Positions 18,425-27,682 of a stretch of 64,000 bases of DNA are shown here, piece after piece. The notes below the pieces were generated by a model, which did no database searches, had not been told where the DNA came from, and worked only from the letters and a program-made list of their open reading frames with translations. The stretch comes from Brevundimonas sp. (GTDB taxonomy: Bacteria > Pseudomonadota > Alphaproteobacteria > Caulobacterales > Caulobacteraceae): the NCBI GenBank assembly GCA_016742215.1, contig JACVCC010000002.1, positions 186,001-250,000 of the forward strand. The letters are read 5' to 3'. Numbering within the stretch: position 1 is the stretch's first letter; each line of letters starts with the position of its first letter. A program made the position numbers and the translations under genes.

Positions 18425-19137
18425 TCCGCGCCCCTCTGCCGCTCGACCTTCACATCGAACATATAGCCTTCGCCGCGCAGGGTCTGGATCAGCTCCAGCC
18501 CGGAGCCGTCGTCCAGCTTCTTCCTCAGACGGCTGATCTGGACGTCCATGGCCCGGTCGAAGACGTCGGCGTCGGCGCCGCGTGCGCGCTCGAGCAGCTG
18601 GTCGCGGGTCATCACCCGGCCGGGCCGCTCCGCGAAGGCCCGCAGCAGGGCGAACTCGCCGGCCGACAGCGCGACCATCTGCCCGTCGGGGCGGGTCAGT
18701 TCGCGCCGTAGCAGATCCAGTCTCCACCCCGCGAAGGTCAGCGCCGGCCCCTCATTGCCTGCCTCTTCCCGCGGACGACGCAGAACCGCTCGAACGCGGG
18801 CCAGAAGTTCCCGCGGATTGCAGGGCTTGGCGAGATAGTCATCAGCCCCGAGCTCCAGCCCGATGATCCGGTCAGTGTCCTCGCCCATGGCGCTGAGCAT
18901 CACGATCGGCGGCCCCTTGCCGGCCATGCGGCGGCAGACGGACAGGCCATCCTCGCCCGGCATCATCAAATCCAGCACGATCAGGTCCGGCGCTCGGGTG
19001 GCGATCTCGCGATCCATCTCCGCGGCTGATGCCGCTCCACGCGCGTCGTAGCCGTGCTGGACCAGATAGTCGCACAGCACCTCGCGGATGCCGGGGTCGT
19101 CGTCGACGACGAGAATGCGAGAGGCGTCTGACTGCAT
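18421..19137 (-). CDS. OmpR-family response regulator
   Basis: This 238-residue protein has an N-terminal receiver with acidic pair D12/D13, phospho-acceptor D56 (IVLDLMMPG) and the conserved Lys in LAKPCNP, then a winged-helix DNA-binding domain (about 135-230, with RTLRGEGYMFDVK). It is the partner of the downstream kinase gene, which overlaps it. The divergent neighbour encodes an EF-hand protein, and direct repeats in the shared upstream gap make it a likely target. Confidence 0.93.
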   Translation of the reverse strand: MQSDASRILVVDDDPGIREVLCDYLVQHGYDARGAASAAEMDREIATRAPDLIVLDLMMPGEDGLSVCRRMAGKGPPIVMLSAMGEDTDRIIGLELGADDYLAKPCNPRELLARVRAVLRRPREEAGNEGPALTFAGWRLDLLRRELTRPDGQMVALSAGEFALLRAFAERPGRVMTRDQLLERARGADADVFDRAMDVQISRLRKKLDDGSGLELIQTLRGEGYMFDVKVERQRGAD

Positions 19138-19170
19138 CGAGGCATTCTGAACGAGCGACGCGGCGGCGTC

Positions 19171-19207
19171 ATTTCAGCGTTGAAACAATTGGCGCCTCGG
19201 CTGAAAC
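19171..19207. promoter_or_regulatory. TGAAAC repeats in the divergent gap between regulator and EF-hand genes
   Basis: TGAAAC occurs at 19181-19186 and 19202-19207, 21 bases apart, and the first copy is also half of an inverted repeat TTTCA-GCGT-TGAAA (19172-19185). OmpR-type regulators often bind direct repeats with such spacing. Binding by the adjacent regulator is inferred. Confidence 0.45.
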
Positions 19208-19258
19208 ACGGAAGAAAGCGAGCGCGCGCATCAAGGCTGGAGACTCCAGGAGATATCC

Positions 19259-19948
19259 ATGCTGACGCTCATCGCCCTGACCGCCATCCTCATGCAGGAC
19301 CCGCCCCCGCCGCCGCCCACGCCTGAGCGGGAAACCCGCTTTGCCTTCGTAACGAGTGGCGACGGCGCGCATGGTCGGCTGGACGCCAACGAGGATGGCG
19401 AGGTGACGCGTGAGGAGTTCTCCGCGCCGCTGAACGACGCCTTTGCCCGGATGGACCGGAACGGCGACGGCCGTCTGTCGGGTGATGAGCTGCCGCGAAT
19501 GATGGGCGGAGATGAAGACATCACCGTGATGCGCGGTCCGGGACCGCACCGGTTCGAGATGCGGCGCCCCGGCGCCCCCGGTGGCCCGGAGGTCGAGTTC
19601 CACCGCGAGGGCGACCGTACCATAATCCTTTCCGACGGCGGGGAGCCGGGAGAGCGTCAGGTCACCATTCGCCGCAGCGGAGAGCCGGGGCAGATGATCC
19701 TCGAACGCCACGAAGGAATGCACGCTAACCGTCGCGTGGAGGCGATCCACCTTGGCGGGCCCGGCAACGCCCGGCTGGACACCGACGGCGATGGCAAGGT
19801 CAGCGAGGCCGAGTTTATGGCTCCGCTCCGTGAAGCGTTCACACGCGCCGACAAGGACGGCTCGGGCTTCATCGAGGAGGGCGAGCGCGGTGAAGGCGAT
19901 GTCCGGGTCTTCACCCACCGCATCGAGCGACGTGAAGACGCGGAGTGA
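19259..19948 (+). CDS. EF-hand calcium-binding protein
   Basis: This 229-residue protein has a short hydrophobic N-terminus that may be a signal peptide, then a Pro-rich stretch. Four EF-hand-like loops follow in two pairs: DANEDGEVTREEF (42-54) and DRNGDGRLSGDE (66-77), then DTDGDGKVSEAEF and DKDGSGFIEEGE near the C-terminus. The region between pairs is Gly/Arg-rich. The loops have the acidic ligands expected for calcium. It is divergent from the two-component genes, which suggests calcium or envelope-stress related control, but no direct evidence exists for this. Confidence 0.85.
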   Translation: MLTLIALTAILMQDPPPPPPTPERETRFAFVTSGDGAHGRLDANEDGEVTREEFSAPLNDAFARMDRNGDGRLSGDELPRMMGGDEDITVMRGPGPHRFEMRRPGAPGGPEVEFHREGDRTIILSDGGEPGERQVTIRRSGEPGQMILERHEGMHANRRVEAIHLGGPGNARLDTDGDGKVSEAEFMAPLREAFTRADKDGSGFIEEGERGEGDVRVFTHRIERREDAE

Positions 19949-20007
19949 TCCGCGTTCGGCGATTTCGTGATTTGGCCGACATCAGGATGTCGTCCTAACG
20001 TAAGGCG

Positions 20008-21282
20008 ATGCCTCTCCGTCGCCTGTTTCTTCGACTGACGCTGTCAGCCGCGCTGGCCCTTGCGGCCGGCGCGGCGCCGGCATTTGCGGGCGAGAAATCC
20101 GATGTCGCAACGGGTGTCGCCGTTCGGCCTGACAGGGATCGCGCGCGGATGAACCAGCGGGTCTTCGACCAAGTCTGGGCCGAGGTGCGGGGACAGTACT
20201 ACGATCCGGGCCTTCATGGCGTCGACTGGAACGAGGCCCGGCGCACCTTCCGCCCCCGCGCAATCGCCGCCACTGACGACAGGGCTCTCTATGCGGCCAT
20301 CGGCGAGATGCTGCGCCTGCTGAACGACGACCACGCCGGGGCAGCGCCGCCGGCGGTCGCCCGCCGTCAGGACCAGCTTCGAGAGCGCCGCGCCGCTATC
20401 GGCGTGACCCTGCGGCCTGATCCCGAACGTCCGGCCGAGTACACGGTGGAGTCCGTTCGGACCGGCTCGCCCGCCGCAACGGCCGGCATCTCGGAGGGAT
20501 GGCGTCTGGTCCTCGCCGATGACGGCTGGAGCCCGGAGCAGGATGTGGTCGAGGGCCGAACCCTGCATCTGACGTTCACCGACGAAGAGGGCGCGCAACG
20601 CCCGCTGGCCCTCACACCGGTGGTGATGGAACCGCGCCCGGCCTTCATCGCCGATACGCCGCGGCCGGGGGTGATGGTGCTGCGGATCGAGGGCTTCGAG
20701 CCGGGCCTGGGGCGCTGGATGGGCGATCAGCTGGCCGGTCTGGCGCCTGATACGGATGTTGTCATCGACATGCGGGGAAACCCCGGTGGCCGCCTTCTGG
20801 AGGCCGACGCCGTCCTCAGCTGCTTCCTGCCCAATGACCGGGCGTGGGCGACGCGCACCTCCCGGTCGGGCCGCCGCGTCGTGATGCGGACGGGCGGCGG
20901 ATGCGGCGATCTCGACCAGCCCGTGGCCAATGATCTTGCCATTCTGGTGGACGGATCCAGCAGGAGCGCGGCGGAGCTGACGCCGGCGGCCTTGCAGGAG
21001 GCCGGACGGGCTGTCGTCGTAGGCGAGCCGACTGCCGGCGCGGTGCTCATCTCACAGGAAACGCGTCTGCCGGATGGTGGTCGCCTGACACTGAGTCGGG
21101 CGGACTTCGTCACCAGCGGCGGTGTGCGGCTCGAGAAGCATGGCGTTACGCCGGACCTGTCCGCGACCGTGACTCGCGAAGATCGTCGCGCCGGCCGGGA
21201 TCCGGCCCTCGACGTCGCCATCGCCGCCCTTGGGGACCGTCCGGCGCGCGATATAGCCATTGTGCGCGTGCAGGCCCCGTGA
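20008..21282 (+). CDS. S41-family peptidase-like protein, secreted
   Basis: The 424-residue product has a cleavable signal peptide (about 1-27, ending APAFAG), a helical N-terminal region with LNDDHAG, a PDZ-like middle part, and the S41 core with DMRGNPGG and the nucleophile position Ser320 (SSRSAAEL). The general-base Lys usually 25 residues later is Ala345 (EPTAGAV). Members without Lys may use a Ser/His arrangement or be inactive; the His in LNDDHAG fits the first. It overlaps the next S41 gene by four bases (GTGA), so they form one unit. Confidence 0.85.
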   Translation: MPLRRLFLRLTLSAALALAAGAAPAFAGEKSDVATGVAVRPDRDRARMNQRVFDQVWAEVRGQYYDPGLHGVDWNEARRTFRPRAIAATDDRALYAAIGEMLRLLNDDHAGAAPPAVARRQDQLRERRAAIGVTLRPDPERPAEYTVESVRTGSPAATAGISEGWRLVLADDGWSPEQDVVEGRTLHLTFTDEEGAQRPLALTPVVMEPRPAFIADTPRPGVMVLRIEGFEPGLGRWMGDQLAGLAPDTDVVIDMRGNPGGRLLEADAVLSCFLPNDRAWATRTSRSGRRVVMRTGGGCGDLDQPVANDLAILVDGSSRSAAELTPAALQEAGRAVVVGEPTAGAVLISQETRLPDGGRLTLSRADFVTSGGVRLEKHGVTPDLSATVTREDRRAGRDPALDVAIAALGDRPARDIAIVRVQAP

Positions 21283-22502
21283 AGGCGGTTCGAGGGCTTC
21301 TCCTTCTCGGCCTGATCTGGGCGCTGGCGGCTTGCCAGAGCCTGCCCTACGCCAGCGAGGGCGAACTGCCGCCGCCGGTGGTGGTGGCGGATGGCTCGAC
21401 CGAGCGCACGGCCCTGAACGCGAAGGTCTATGACGCCGCCACCGGTTGGATCGAGCGGCACTACTATGCCCGGGATTTCAACGGCCACGACTGGCCCGCG
21501 ATGCGTCAGGCCGGGCGTGCGGAGGCTGTCGCCCAGCCGACGGAAGAGACCTTCTACGCCCGCCTGGCGGCAGTGATCGATGAACTGGATGACCGCCACA
21601 CTTCCGTGACCTCGCCCACCAACCGCGCGCTGGAGGAGGCGATCCGGCTGGGGCAGTCGGGTGTCAGCGTCGGTTTCTCGGCTGTCCGGCGCGGCGACCG
21701 CTACTTCGTGACCCGCGTGCGGCCGGATGGCCCCGCAGCCCCGGAAGGCGTCCAGATCGGTTGGCGGCTGGTCAGCGTCAACGGCAACACCAACCCGATC
21801 GCATTCCAGGTCACGGAAGGGCAGAGCGCCAGCTATGTGTTCGAGGACGAGCACGGCGTCGAGCAACGGCGGACGATCACCGCCGTGGTTCTGCCGTCCC
21901 GCGAGCGTCGCGATGCGACCCGCCGCGAGGATGGCGTCCTGGTGCTGCGCTTCGAGGCGTTCGATAGCCTGACCCATACGTGGTTCCAGGAACAGATGGA
22001 CGCCGCCATCGCCGATCCGCCCCGGGGCATCATTATCGACGTGCGGGACAACGGCGGCGGTTTCGCCGCTGTGCTGGGAGACATGACCGCGCGTCTCTAT
22101 GGCGATCCACAGGTCTTCATGGTCATGGATGGCCGGTTCGTCGACCTGAAGCTCAAGTCTGTCCGCGCGGACAGTCACTGGGATGGACCCGTCGCCATCA
22201 TGGTCGGGGCGGGCTCCGGCAGTGCGTCCGAAGTCTTCGCCGCCCTTCTTCAGGAGACCGGCCGGGGACCGGTCATCGGCGAGACCAGCGCCGGCGCCGT
22301 CATCGCGTCCCGGCAGGTCAATCTGCCCGACGGCGGCGAGATGAACCTGAGCCTGCACATGGTGCTGACGGGCCACAAGCGCCGCGTGCTGGAAGGCGTC
22401 GGCGTCACGCCGGACATCGTGGTGGAGCCGCCATTGGCGGACCTGCGTGCCGGCCGCGACGTCGCCCTCGAGCGCGCCGCAGCTGAACTTCTCAGCCGCT
22501 AG
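21279..22502 (+). CDS. S41-family peptidase-like lipoprotein
   Basis: This 407-residue protein is a paralogue of the gene just upstream. It begins with a GTG overlapping that gene's stop. A lipoprotein signal with lipobox LAAC (Cys19) suggests membrane anchoring. [10 protein letters not shown], a PDZ-like part, DVRDNGGGF and GSGSASEVF (nucleophile) follow. As in the partner, the Lys position 25 residues after the Ser is Ala (TSAGAV). The two paired proteins, one soluble periplasmic and one lipidated, may act together. Its 3' end overlaps the purT 3' end by four bases. Confidence 0.85.
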   Translation: MKAVRGLLLLGLIWALAACQSLPYASEGELPPPVVVADGSTERTALNAKVYDAATGWIERHYYARDFNGHDWPAMRQAGRAEAVAQPTEETFYARLAAVIDELDDRHTSVTSPTNRALEEAIRLGQSGVSVGFSAVRRGDRYFVTRVRPDGPAAPEGVQIGWRLVSVNGNTNPIAFQVTEGQSASYVFEDEHGVEQRRTITAVVLPSRERRDATRREDGVLVLRFEAFDSLTHTWFQEQMDAAIADPPRGIIIDVRDNGGGFAAVLGDMTARLYGDPQVFMVMDGRFVDLKLKSVRADSHWDGPVAIMVGAGSGSASEVFAALLQETGRGPVIGETSAGAVIASRQVNLPDGGEMNLSLHMVLTGHKRRVLEGVGVTPDIVVEPPLADLRAGRDVALERAAAELLSR

Positions 22503-23695
22503 CCGGCGACGACCCGCACCCTGCCGGCGGCTTCACGCGCCCGTTCGCGGGCCTGGTGGATATCCTCGCCCCGCGCCAGCGCCACGCCCATGCGGCGACG
22601 CTCGAAGGCTTCGGGCTTGCCGAACAGGCGCAGGTCGGCTGTCGGCACGCGCAGCGCATCGGCCACGCCCTCGAACGCCACGCCTTGCGCGTCCATGCCG
22701 CCATAGATGACCGCGCTGGCGCCGATCTCGCGCTGGCTGGCGTCTACAGGCAGGCCAAGGATTGCGCGGGCGTGCAGGGCGAACTCACTCATGGTCTGGG
22801 TGGCCAGGGTCACCAGTCCGGTGTCGTGCGGACGCGGGCTGACTTCAGAGAACCAGACCTCGTCGCCCTTCACGAACAGCTCGACGCCGAACACGCCCAG
22901 ACCGCCCAGCGCGCCGGTCACCTTGCCGGCGATGTCCTGCGCCGAGGCAAGGGCGGCGGCCGTCATCGCCTGCGGCTGCCAGCTCTCGACATAGTCGCCC
23001 TTCACCTGACGGTGGCCGATCGGCGCGCAGAAGTCGGTGCGCACCGTGCCGTCCGCCGCGCGCGACCGGACGGTCAGCAGGGTGATCTCGAAGTCGAAAT
23101 CGATCCGCCCCTCGACGATCACCGTCGCCGTCTCGACCCGCCCGCCTGACTGGGCATAGGCCCAGGCGTCAGCCACCTGATCGGCGGCCTCGACATAGGA
23201 CTGGCCCTTGCCCGAGGACGACATGACCGGCTTCACGAACACCGGCAGGCCGATCTCGCCCGCGGCCGCGGCCAACTCCTCAGCCGAAGTTGCGAAGGCA
23301 TAGGGACTGGTCGGCAGGCCCAGCTCCTCGGCGGCCAGCCGGCGGATGCCCTCGCGGTTCATGGTCAGCTGGGTCGCCCGCGCGGTCGGGATGACGGTGG
23401 CCATACCGGCCGCTTCGACACCCGCCAGCACATCAGTGGCGATGGCCTCGATCTCCGGCACGATGATGTGCGGCGCTTCCGCCATGATGACGCCGTTCAG
23501 CACCTGCGGATCGGTCATCGGAATGACATGGCTGCGGTGCGCCACCTGCATGGCCGGGGCATTCGGATAGCGGTCCACCGCGATCACCTCGGCGCCGAGC
23601 CGCTGCAGCTCGATCGCGACCTCCTTGCCCAGCTCGCCGGAGCCCAGCAGCATCACGCGCACGGCAGTGTCGGAAAGCGGGGTGCCGAGTTTCAT
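22499..23695 (-). CDS. purT: formate-dependent phosphoribosylglycinamide formyltransferase
   Basis: This 398-residue ATP-grasp enzyme makes formyl-GAR from GAR, formate and ATP, an alternative to folate-dependent PurN. The [15 protein letters not shown] opening, [13 protein letters not shown] loop and [10 protein letters not shown] block are diagnostic. I chose the ATG at 23695 (MKLGTPL) with GGAG eight bases upstream. A GTG at 23713 would overlap the upstream esterase stop (GTGA) and add six residues, so coupling is also possible. Confidence 0.93.
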   Translation of the reverse strand: MKLGTPLSDTAVRVMLLGSGELGKEVAIELQRLGAEVIAVDRYPNAPAMQVAHRSHVIPMTDPQVLNGVIMAEAPHIIVPEIEAIATDVLAGVEAAGMATVIPTARATQLTMNREGIRRLAAEELGLPTSPYAFATSAEELAAAAGEIGLPVFVKPVMSSSGKGQSYVEAADQVADAWAYAQSGGRVETATVIVEGRIDFDFEITLLTVRSRAADGTVRTDFCAPIGHRQVKGDYVESWQPQAMTAAALASAQDIAGKVTGALGGLGVFGVELFVKGDEVWFSEVSPRPHDTGLVTLATQTMSEFALHARAILGLPVDASQREIGASAVIYGGMDAQGVAFEGVADALRVPTADLRLFGKPEAFERRRMGVALARGEDIHQARERAREAAGRVRVVAG

Positions 23696-23709
23696 GGTCG
23701 TCTCCGGGG

Positions 23710-24540
23710 TCACTCTGGGGCGGGCAGGGCGTACAGGCGGCGAAAGGCGTCCAGCGCCGCGCCATGGTAGATGGTCGCGTGGCTTTCGGTCGGGCGCGGC
23801 TCATAGGTCCAGGTCACGCCGGGCATGGCGAAGTCGCGCAGGTTGCCTACCAGAATGTCCATGGCCGCCTGCATCTCCCCGCCCTCGTCGCCGATGGTCA
23901 GGATCAGGGTGCGCGGATCGTTGGAATGGTCGCGCAGGTGAGCGCCCGCCTGCTGCGCCAGTCGTCCGCCGTCCCACCACAGGCTGGGGCTGACGGCGAC
24001 GTAGCCGTCGAATATCTGCGGTTCCTTCAGGAAGGTCTCGACCACGAACAGGCCGGCCAGCGACTCCCCCATCAGCGCCGTCTCGCCATTGGTGCGATAG
24101 CGCGCCTCGACGAAGGGCAAGACCTCGTCGGTGAGGAACTGGCGGAATCGCGCCGACTGACCCTGCGTCGGGTAGCGGGCGATCAGTTCCGCATTCTCGG
24201 TCGGCAGGGCCAGTTCGTTGCGCCGGTCGACGCTGGCTATCCCGACCACGATCACATCGCGCGTGGCGCCGTTGACCGTGCCCAGCTGTGCCAGGCCCGA
24301 GATGTGGTGGAAATCCTGCCAGGTCACGCCACCGTCCAGCAGATAGAGCACCGGATAGGCCTGGCCCGATTGCTCGTAGCCGGGCGGCAGCCAGACATTG
24401 ATCTCGCGCGTCCCGCCATAGGTGGTCGAGGGCAAGGCGAAGGACTGGCCGATGACGATCGGCGTCGGCACCGGAGTTTGCGCTGCAGCCGGGGCCGCGA
24501 ACGCCATGAGTCCGAGCAGGGCGAAGAGCAGACGCAGCAT
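23710..24540 (-). CDS. secreted alpha/beta hydrolase, esterase D/enterochelin-esterase type
   Basis: This 276-residue protein has a signal peptide (about 1-21, ending AAPAAAQ) and a putative-esterase fold. [21 protein letters not shown] and the nucleophile elbow GESLAG are visible, and a C-terminal His lies in [12 protein letters not shown]. Such enzymes cleave esters, often siderophore or acyl esters; the substrate here is unknown. The ATG overlaps the VOC gene stop by one base (TGATG). It is followed closely by purT. Confidence 0.85.
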   Translation of the reverse strand: MLRLLFALLGLMAFAAPAAAQTPVPTPIVIGQSFALPSTTYGGTREINVWLPPGYEQSGQAYPVLYLLDGGVTWQDFHHISGLAQLGTVNGATRDVIVVGIASVDRRNELALPTENAELIARYPTQGQSARFRQFLTDEVLPFVEARYRTNGETALMGESLAGLFVVETFLKEPQIFDGYVAVSPSLWWDGGRLAQQAGAHLRDHSNDPRTLILTIGDEGGEMQAAMDILVGNLRDFAMPGVTWTYEPRPTESHATIYHGAALDAFRRLYALPAPE

Positions 24541-24932
24541 CACAGGCCTCCCGCCGGCTGGATCAGATCCCAGGCGTTGCCGTACAGATCCTCGAACACC
24601 GCCACCACGCCATAAGGCTCGTGTCGCGGCGCCTCGCGAAAGGTCACGCCAGCCGCCGTCCACGCGGCGTGGTCCCGCGCGAAGTCATCGGTCTCGAGAA
24701 ACAGCCAGACCCGGCCGCCGGCCTGATCGCCGATACGCGCGACCTGCTCCGGCGTCGTCGCCTTCGCCAGCAGCAGCGCCGTCTGCCCGCCTTTCGGCGT
24801 CACCGTCACCCAGCGCTTGCCGCCGCCCATGTCGAGGTCGCTGGTCAGATCGAAGCCCAGCGTCCCGCCATAGAAGGCGATGGCCTCGTCATAGTCCCGG
24901 ACCAGCAGGCTGACGGCGCCGAGGCGGCTCAT
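24540..24932 (-). CDS. VOC-family (glyoxalase-like) protein
   Basis: This 130-residue protein has the paired beta-alpha-beta-beta-beta modules of the vicinal-oxygen-chelate fold: VSLLVRDYDEAIAFYGGTLGFDL at the start and AVFEDLYGNAWDLIQ at the end. One metal ligand (Glu in FEDLYGN) is clear; the expected His near residue 5 is missing, so metal binding is uncertain. It is translationally coupled to the esterase gene downstream and begins three bases after tkt on the same strand. Confidence 0.85.
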   Translation of the reverse strand: MSRLGAVSLLVRDYDEAIAFYGGTLGFDLTSDLDMGGGKRWVTVTPKGGQTALLLAKATTPEQVARIGDQAGGRVWLFLETDDFARDHAAWTAAGVTFREAPRHEPYGVVAVFEDLYGNAWDLIQPAGGL

Positions 24933-24935
24933 GGA

Positions 24936-26930
24936 TCAGAGCCGAGCCTTGGCGGCGGCGACCACGGCCTCGGCCGTGATTCCGAACTTCTCGTACAGGA
25001 CTTCCGCCGGGGCCGAGGCGCCGAACCCGTCCATGCCGACGAAGCCGCCGTCCTCGCCGATGAAGCGCTCCCAGCCCTGCTGGATCGCGGCCTCGACGGC
25101 GATGCGGACGGTGCCGCGGCCGATGACCTTGTCCTGATAGGCCTTGGGCTGCTGGAAGAAGAGCTCGAAGCAGGGGACCGACACCACGCGGGTCGGCGTG
25201 CCTTCGGCTTCCAGCGTCTCGGCCGCCTTGAGGGCCAGCGGAACCTCCGTTCCCGTGGCGAACACGGTGACCTTGGCGACGCCGTTGGCGGCCTTCAGCT
25301 CATAGGCGCCCTTGGCCGTCAGGTTCCCGGACGAGGCAATGGTGCGGACCGCGGCCGTCTTCTGACGCGACAAGGCCAGGGCCGACGGCTTGTCCTTGTG
25401 TTGCAAGGCGATCTTCCAGGCTTCCATGGCTTCGACCGTGTCGGCCGGGCGGAAGACCAGCAGGTTCGGAATGGCGCGCAGGGCGGCCAGATGCTCGACC
25501 GGCTGGTGCGTCGGGCCGTCTTCGCCCAGGCCGATCGAGTCGTGCGTCAGGACGTGGACCGCGCGCACGCCCATCAGGGCGCCGAGGCGAATGGCGGGGC
25601 GGCTGTAGTCCGAGAACACCATGAAGGTGCCGCCGTAAGGGATGACGCCGCCGTGCAGGGCCAGACCGTTCATCGCCGCGGCCATTCCGAACTCGCGGAT
25701 GCCGTAGTTGATGTAGCGACCCTCATAGGTCGGGGCGTCAAGGATCGGGGTGTCCTTGACGAAGGTGTTGTTCGAGCCGGTCAGGTCGGCCGAGCCGCCG
25801 ATCAGTTCCGGCACGGCCGCGAACAGCTCATCCAGAGCCGCGCCCGACGACTGGCGCGTGGCCTGCGCCGGCTTGGTCTCGACCAGTTCGGCGATCTTCG
25901 CGTCCAGTTTGGCGAAGGCATTGTCCGGCAGCTCGCCCTTCATGGCGCGGGTGAAGTCTGCGGCCTGCGACGAGTCCTTGAGGCGGGCTTCCCAAGCCTT
26001 GCGGGCCTTGGCGCCCTTGCGGCCGACCTTGCGCCAGGCCGACAGGATGTTTTCCGGCATCTCGAACGGATCGTGATCCCAGGCCAGTCCCAGACGGGTG
26101 GCTGCGATCTCGACCGCGCCCAGCGCCGCGCCGTGGGTCTTGTGGCTGCCTTCCATGGTGGCGGCGCCCTTGCCGATCTTGGTCTTGCACGCGATCAGCG
26201 TCGGCTTGTCCTGCTTCGTCGCCCAGGCGAGCGCCGACTTGATGGCCTTCATGTCGTGGCCGTCGACCGCCTTCACGGCCCAGCCGGCGGCCTTGAATCG
26301 CGCCTTCTGGTCGGTGGCGTCCGACAGGGCGACCTTGCCGTCGATGGTGATGTCGTTGTCGTCCCACAGGACGTGCAGCTTGTTCAACTTCAGGCGGCCG
26401 GCCAGGGCGATGGCCTCCTGCGACACGCCTTCCATCAGGCAGCCGTCGCCGGCGACGACCCAGGTGCGGTGATCGACCAGATCGTCACCGTATTTCGCCG
26501 CGAGATGGCGCTCCGCCAGGGCGAAGCCGACCGAGGTGGCCAGACCCTGACCCAGCGGGCCGGTGGTGACCTCGACGCCCGGCATGTGGCCGTACTCCGG
26601 GTGGCCGGCGGTCTTCGATCCCCACTGACGGAAGTTCGACAGCTCTTCCTTGGTCGCCGCCTTGTACCCGGTCAGGTGCAGCAGGGCGTAGATCAGCATC
26701 GAGCCATGGCCGGCCGACAGGATGAAGCGGTCGCGGTCGGCCCAGTCGGGGCGGCTCGCGTCGAACTTCAGGAATTTCGAGAACAGCACGGTCGCGACGT
26801 CTGCCATGCCCATCGGCATGCCCGGGTGACCGCTCTTCGCCTTTTCTACGCCATCCATCGCCAGTACGCGGATTGCGTCCGCCATCTGCTTCGGAGTGGC
26901 CTTCTCGGATACGGCTTTTGCGTCGGTCAC
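24936..26930 (-). CDS. tkt: transketolase
   Basis: This 664-residue thiamine diphosphate enzyme moves two-carbon units between sugar phosphates in the pentose phosphate path. The N-terminal KSGHPGMPMG, the TPP motif start GDGCLMEGVSQEA, and the pyrimidine domain block with ADLTGSNNT and EFGMAAAMNG are typical. The likely start is GTG at 26930, giving the normal family N-terminus; AAAGG lies upstream. In relatives tkt stands next to gap-pgk-fba; here an 8-kb block separates them. It is divergent from the ZauP-like and zapA genes. Confidence 0.95.
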   Translation of the reverse strand: MTDAKAVSEKATPKQMADAIRVLAMDGVEKAKSGHPGMPMGMADVATVLFSKFLKFDASRPDWADRDRFILSAGHGSMLIYALLHLTGYKAATKEELSNFRQWGSKTAGHPEYGHMPGVEVTTGPLGQGLATSVGFALAERHLAAKYGDDLVDHRTWVVAGDGCLMEGVSQEAIALAGRLKLNKLHVLWDDNDITIDGKVALSDATDQKARFKAAGWAVKAVDGHDMKAIKSALAWATKQDKPTLIACKTKIGKGAATMEGSHKTHGAALGAVEIAATRLGLAWDHDPFEMPENILSAWRKVGRKGAKARKAWEARLKDSSQAADFTRAMKGELPDNAFAKLDAKIAELVETKPAQATRQSSGAALDELFAAVPELIGGSADLTGSNNTFVKDTPILDAPTYEGRYINYGIREFGMAAAMNGLALHGGVIPYGGTFMVFSDYSRPAIRLGALMGVRAVHVLTHDSIGLGEDGPTHQPVEHLAALRAIPNLLVFRPADTVEAMEAWKIALQHKDKPSALALSRQKTAAVRTIASSGNLTAKGAYELKAANGVAKVTVFATGTEVPLALKAAETLEAEGTPTRVVSVPCFELFFQQPKAYQDKVIGRGTVRIAVEAAIQQGWERFIGEDGGFVGMDGFGASAPAEVLYEKFGITAEAVVAAAKARL

Positions 26931-27028
26931 GGGGGAGGACCTTTCGTCGGAGTGCGGAAAAAGGGAGGCGCGCCGCTTTACCCCGACGCGCGCGCGGGTT
27001 CTATACGGAATCTGGAGGTTCTGACCGG

Positions 27029-27286
27029 ATGGATGCAGCAACGGCCGCCAAGGATCGGGTCGACAGGGCGCTGGCCCTGCTCGAACGCCGCCTGCTCGAT
27101 CTGAAGAGCCGCGCCGCGGGATCCAGCCGCGTGCCCGATGACGACCTGTTCGCGCCGCAGCCTTCCAGCGAGACCGACCGCGCCCGCATCCACGAACTGG
27201 AAGCGGCCGGACGCGACGCCGCCGAGGCGCTGTCCCGCGCCGCCGACGCGATTCGCGAGACTCTGTCCGAGCAGGAGACCCGCTGA
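27029..27286 (+). CDS. small coiled-coil protein, ZauP-like
   Basis: This 85-residue, charge-rich helical protein (residues 1-28 and 48-83 look like coiled coil) is encoded directly upstream of zapA, with a one-base overlap. In Caulobacter, ZapA works with a coiled-coil partner, ZauP, encoded next to it, and size and position fit. The ATG at 27029 has a GGAGG site about 10 bases upstream. Assignment as ZauP rests on context and coiled-coil character, not on a sequence alignment. Confidence 0.65.
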   Translation: MDAATAAKDRVDRALALLERRLLDLKSRAAGSSRVPDDDLFAPQPSSETDRARIHELEAAGRDAAEALSRAADAIRETLSEQETR

Positions 27287-27603
27287 TGGCTACGGTTACC
27301 GTAGAGATCAACGGCCGCCCCTATGCTGTCGGTTGCGCCGACGGACAGGAGGACCGGGTGCGCCAATTGGCCGGCGAGTTCGATTCTCACGTCCGCCAGG
27401 TGGCGGGAGATGTCGGGAATGTGGGCGACCTGCGCCTCTTCCTGATGGCCGGCCTGATGCTGGCCGATGAACTGACCGAGGCCCGTCGTGGCAACGGAGC
27501 CCCCGCGGCGTCCGCTACCCAGGCTGCCGCCTCGACCGACGGTGTGGCGGAAGCCCTGAACGCCGTCGCCGCCCGTCTCGAAAAAATCGCCCAGGGCCTC
27601 TGA
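27286..27603 (+). CDS. zapA: cell division protein ZapA
   Basis: The 105-residue product has the ZapA head domain (VTVEINGRPYAVGCADGQED, residues 4-23) and a coiled-coil tail. ZapA cross-links FtsZ filaments and tightens the Z-ring. It starts within the stop of the ZauP-like gene (TGATG). A hairpin 8 bases after its stop codon probably ends the transcript. In many proteobacteria zapA is followed by 6S RNA and the 5-formyl-THF cyclo-ligase gene; here both occur 2.8 kb downstream. Confidence 0.92.
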   Translation: MATVTVEINGRPYAVGCADGQEDRVRQLAGEFDSHVRQVAGDVGNVGDLRLFLMAGLMLADELTEARRGNGAPAASATQAAASTDGVAEALNAVAARLEKIAQGL

Positions 27604-27610
27604 GGTCTGA

Positions 27611-27635
27611 GCGACGGCCTGCGACAGGCCGTCGC
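27611..27635 (+). terminator. hairpin after zapA
   Basis: A 10-base perfect stem (GCGACGGCCT with AGGCCGTCGC) has a five-base loop just after the zapA stop. A T-run is lacking, so termination strength is uncertain. The next promoter begins immediately after it. Confidence 0.6.
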
Positions 27636-27664
27636 TTGACCTGCGCGTCGTTGTGTTTGATATT
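27636..27664 (+). promoter_or_regulatory. promoter of the regulator-DUF4166-epimerase operon
   Basis: TTGACC (27636-27641) and GATATT (27659-27664) are separated by 17 bases. Transcription would begin at or very near 27671, the A of the regulator ATG, giving a leaderless mRNA. The -10 element lies inside a 22-base palindrome, so a bound protein would block the promoter. Confidence 0.5.
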
Positions 27665-27682
27665 TCTGTCATGACAGAAATA
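27661..27682. promoter_or_regulatory. 22-bp perfect palindrome over the regulator start codon
   Basis: The half-site TATTTCTGTCA is followed directly by its reverse complement, so all 22 bases are symmetric; the ATG start codon lies just past the centre. It covers the predicted -10 element and start point. The downstream gene encodes a dimeric winged-helix regulator, so autorepression is the simplest reading. Confidence 0.65.

Noticed and set aside
24621..27104. 827-codon plus-strand frame opposite tkt
   Set aside because: Shadow of tkt and VOC genes, without any recognised family.
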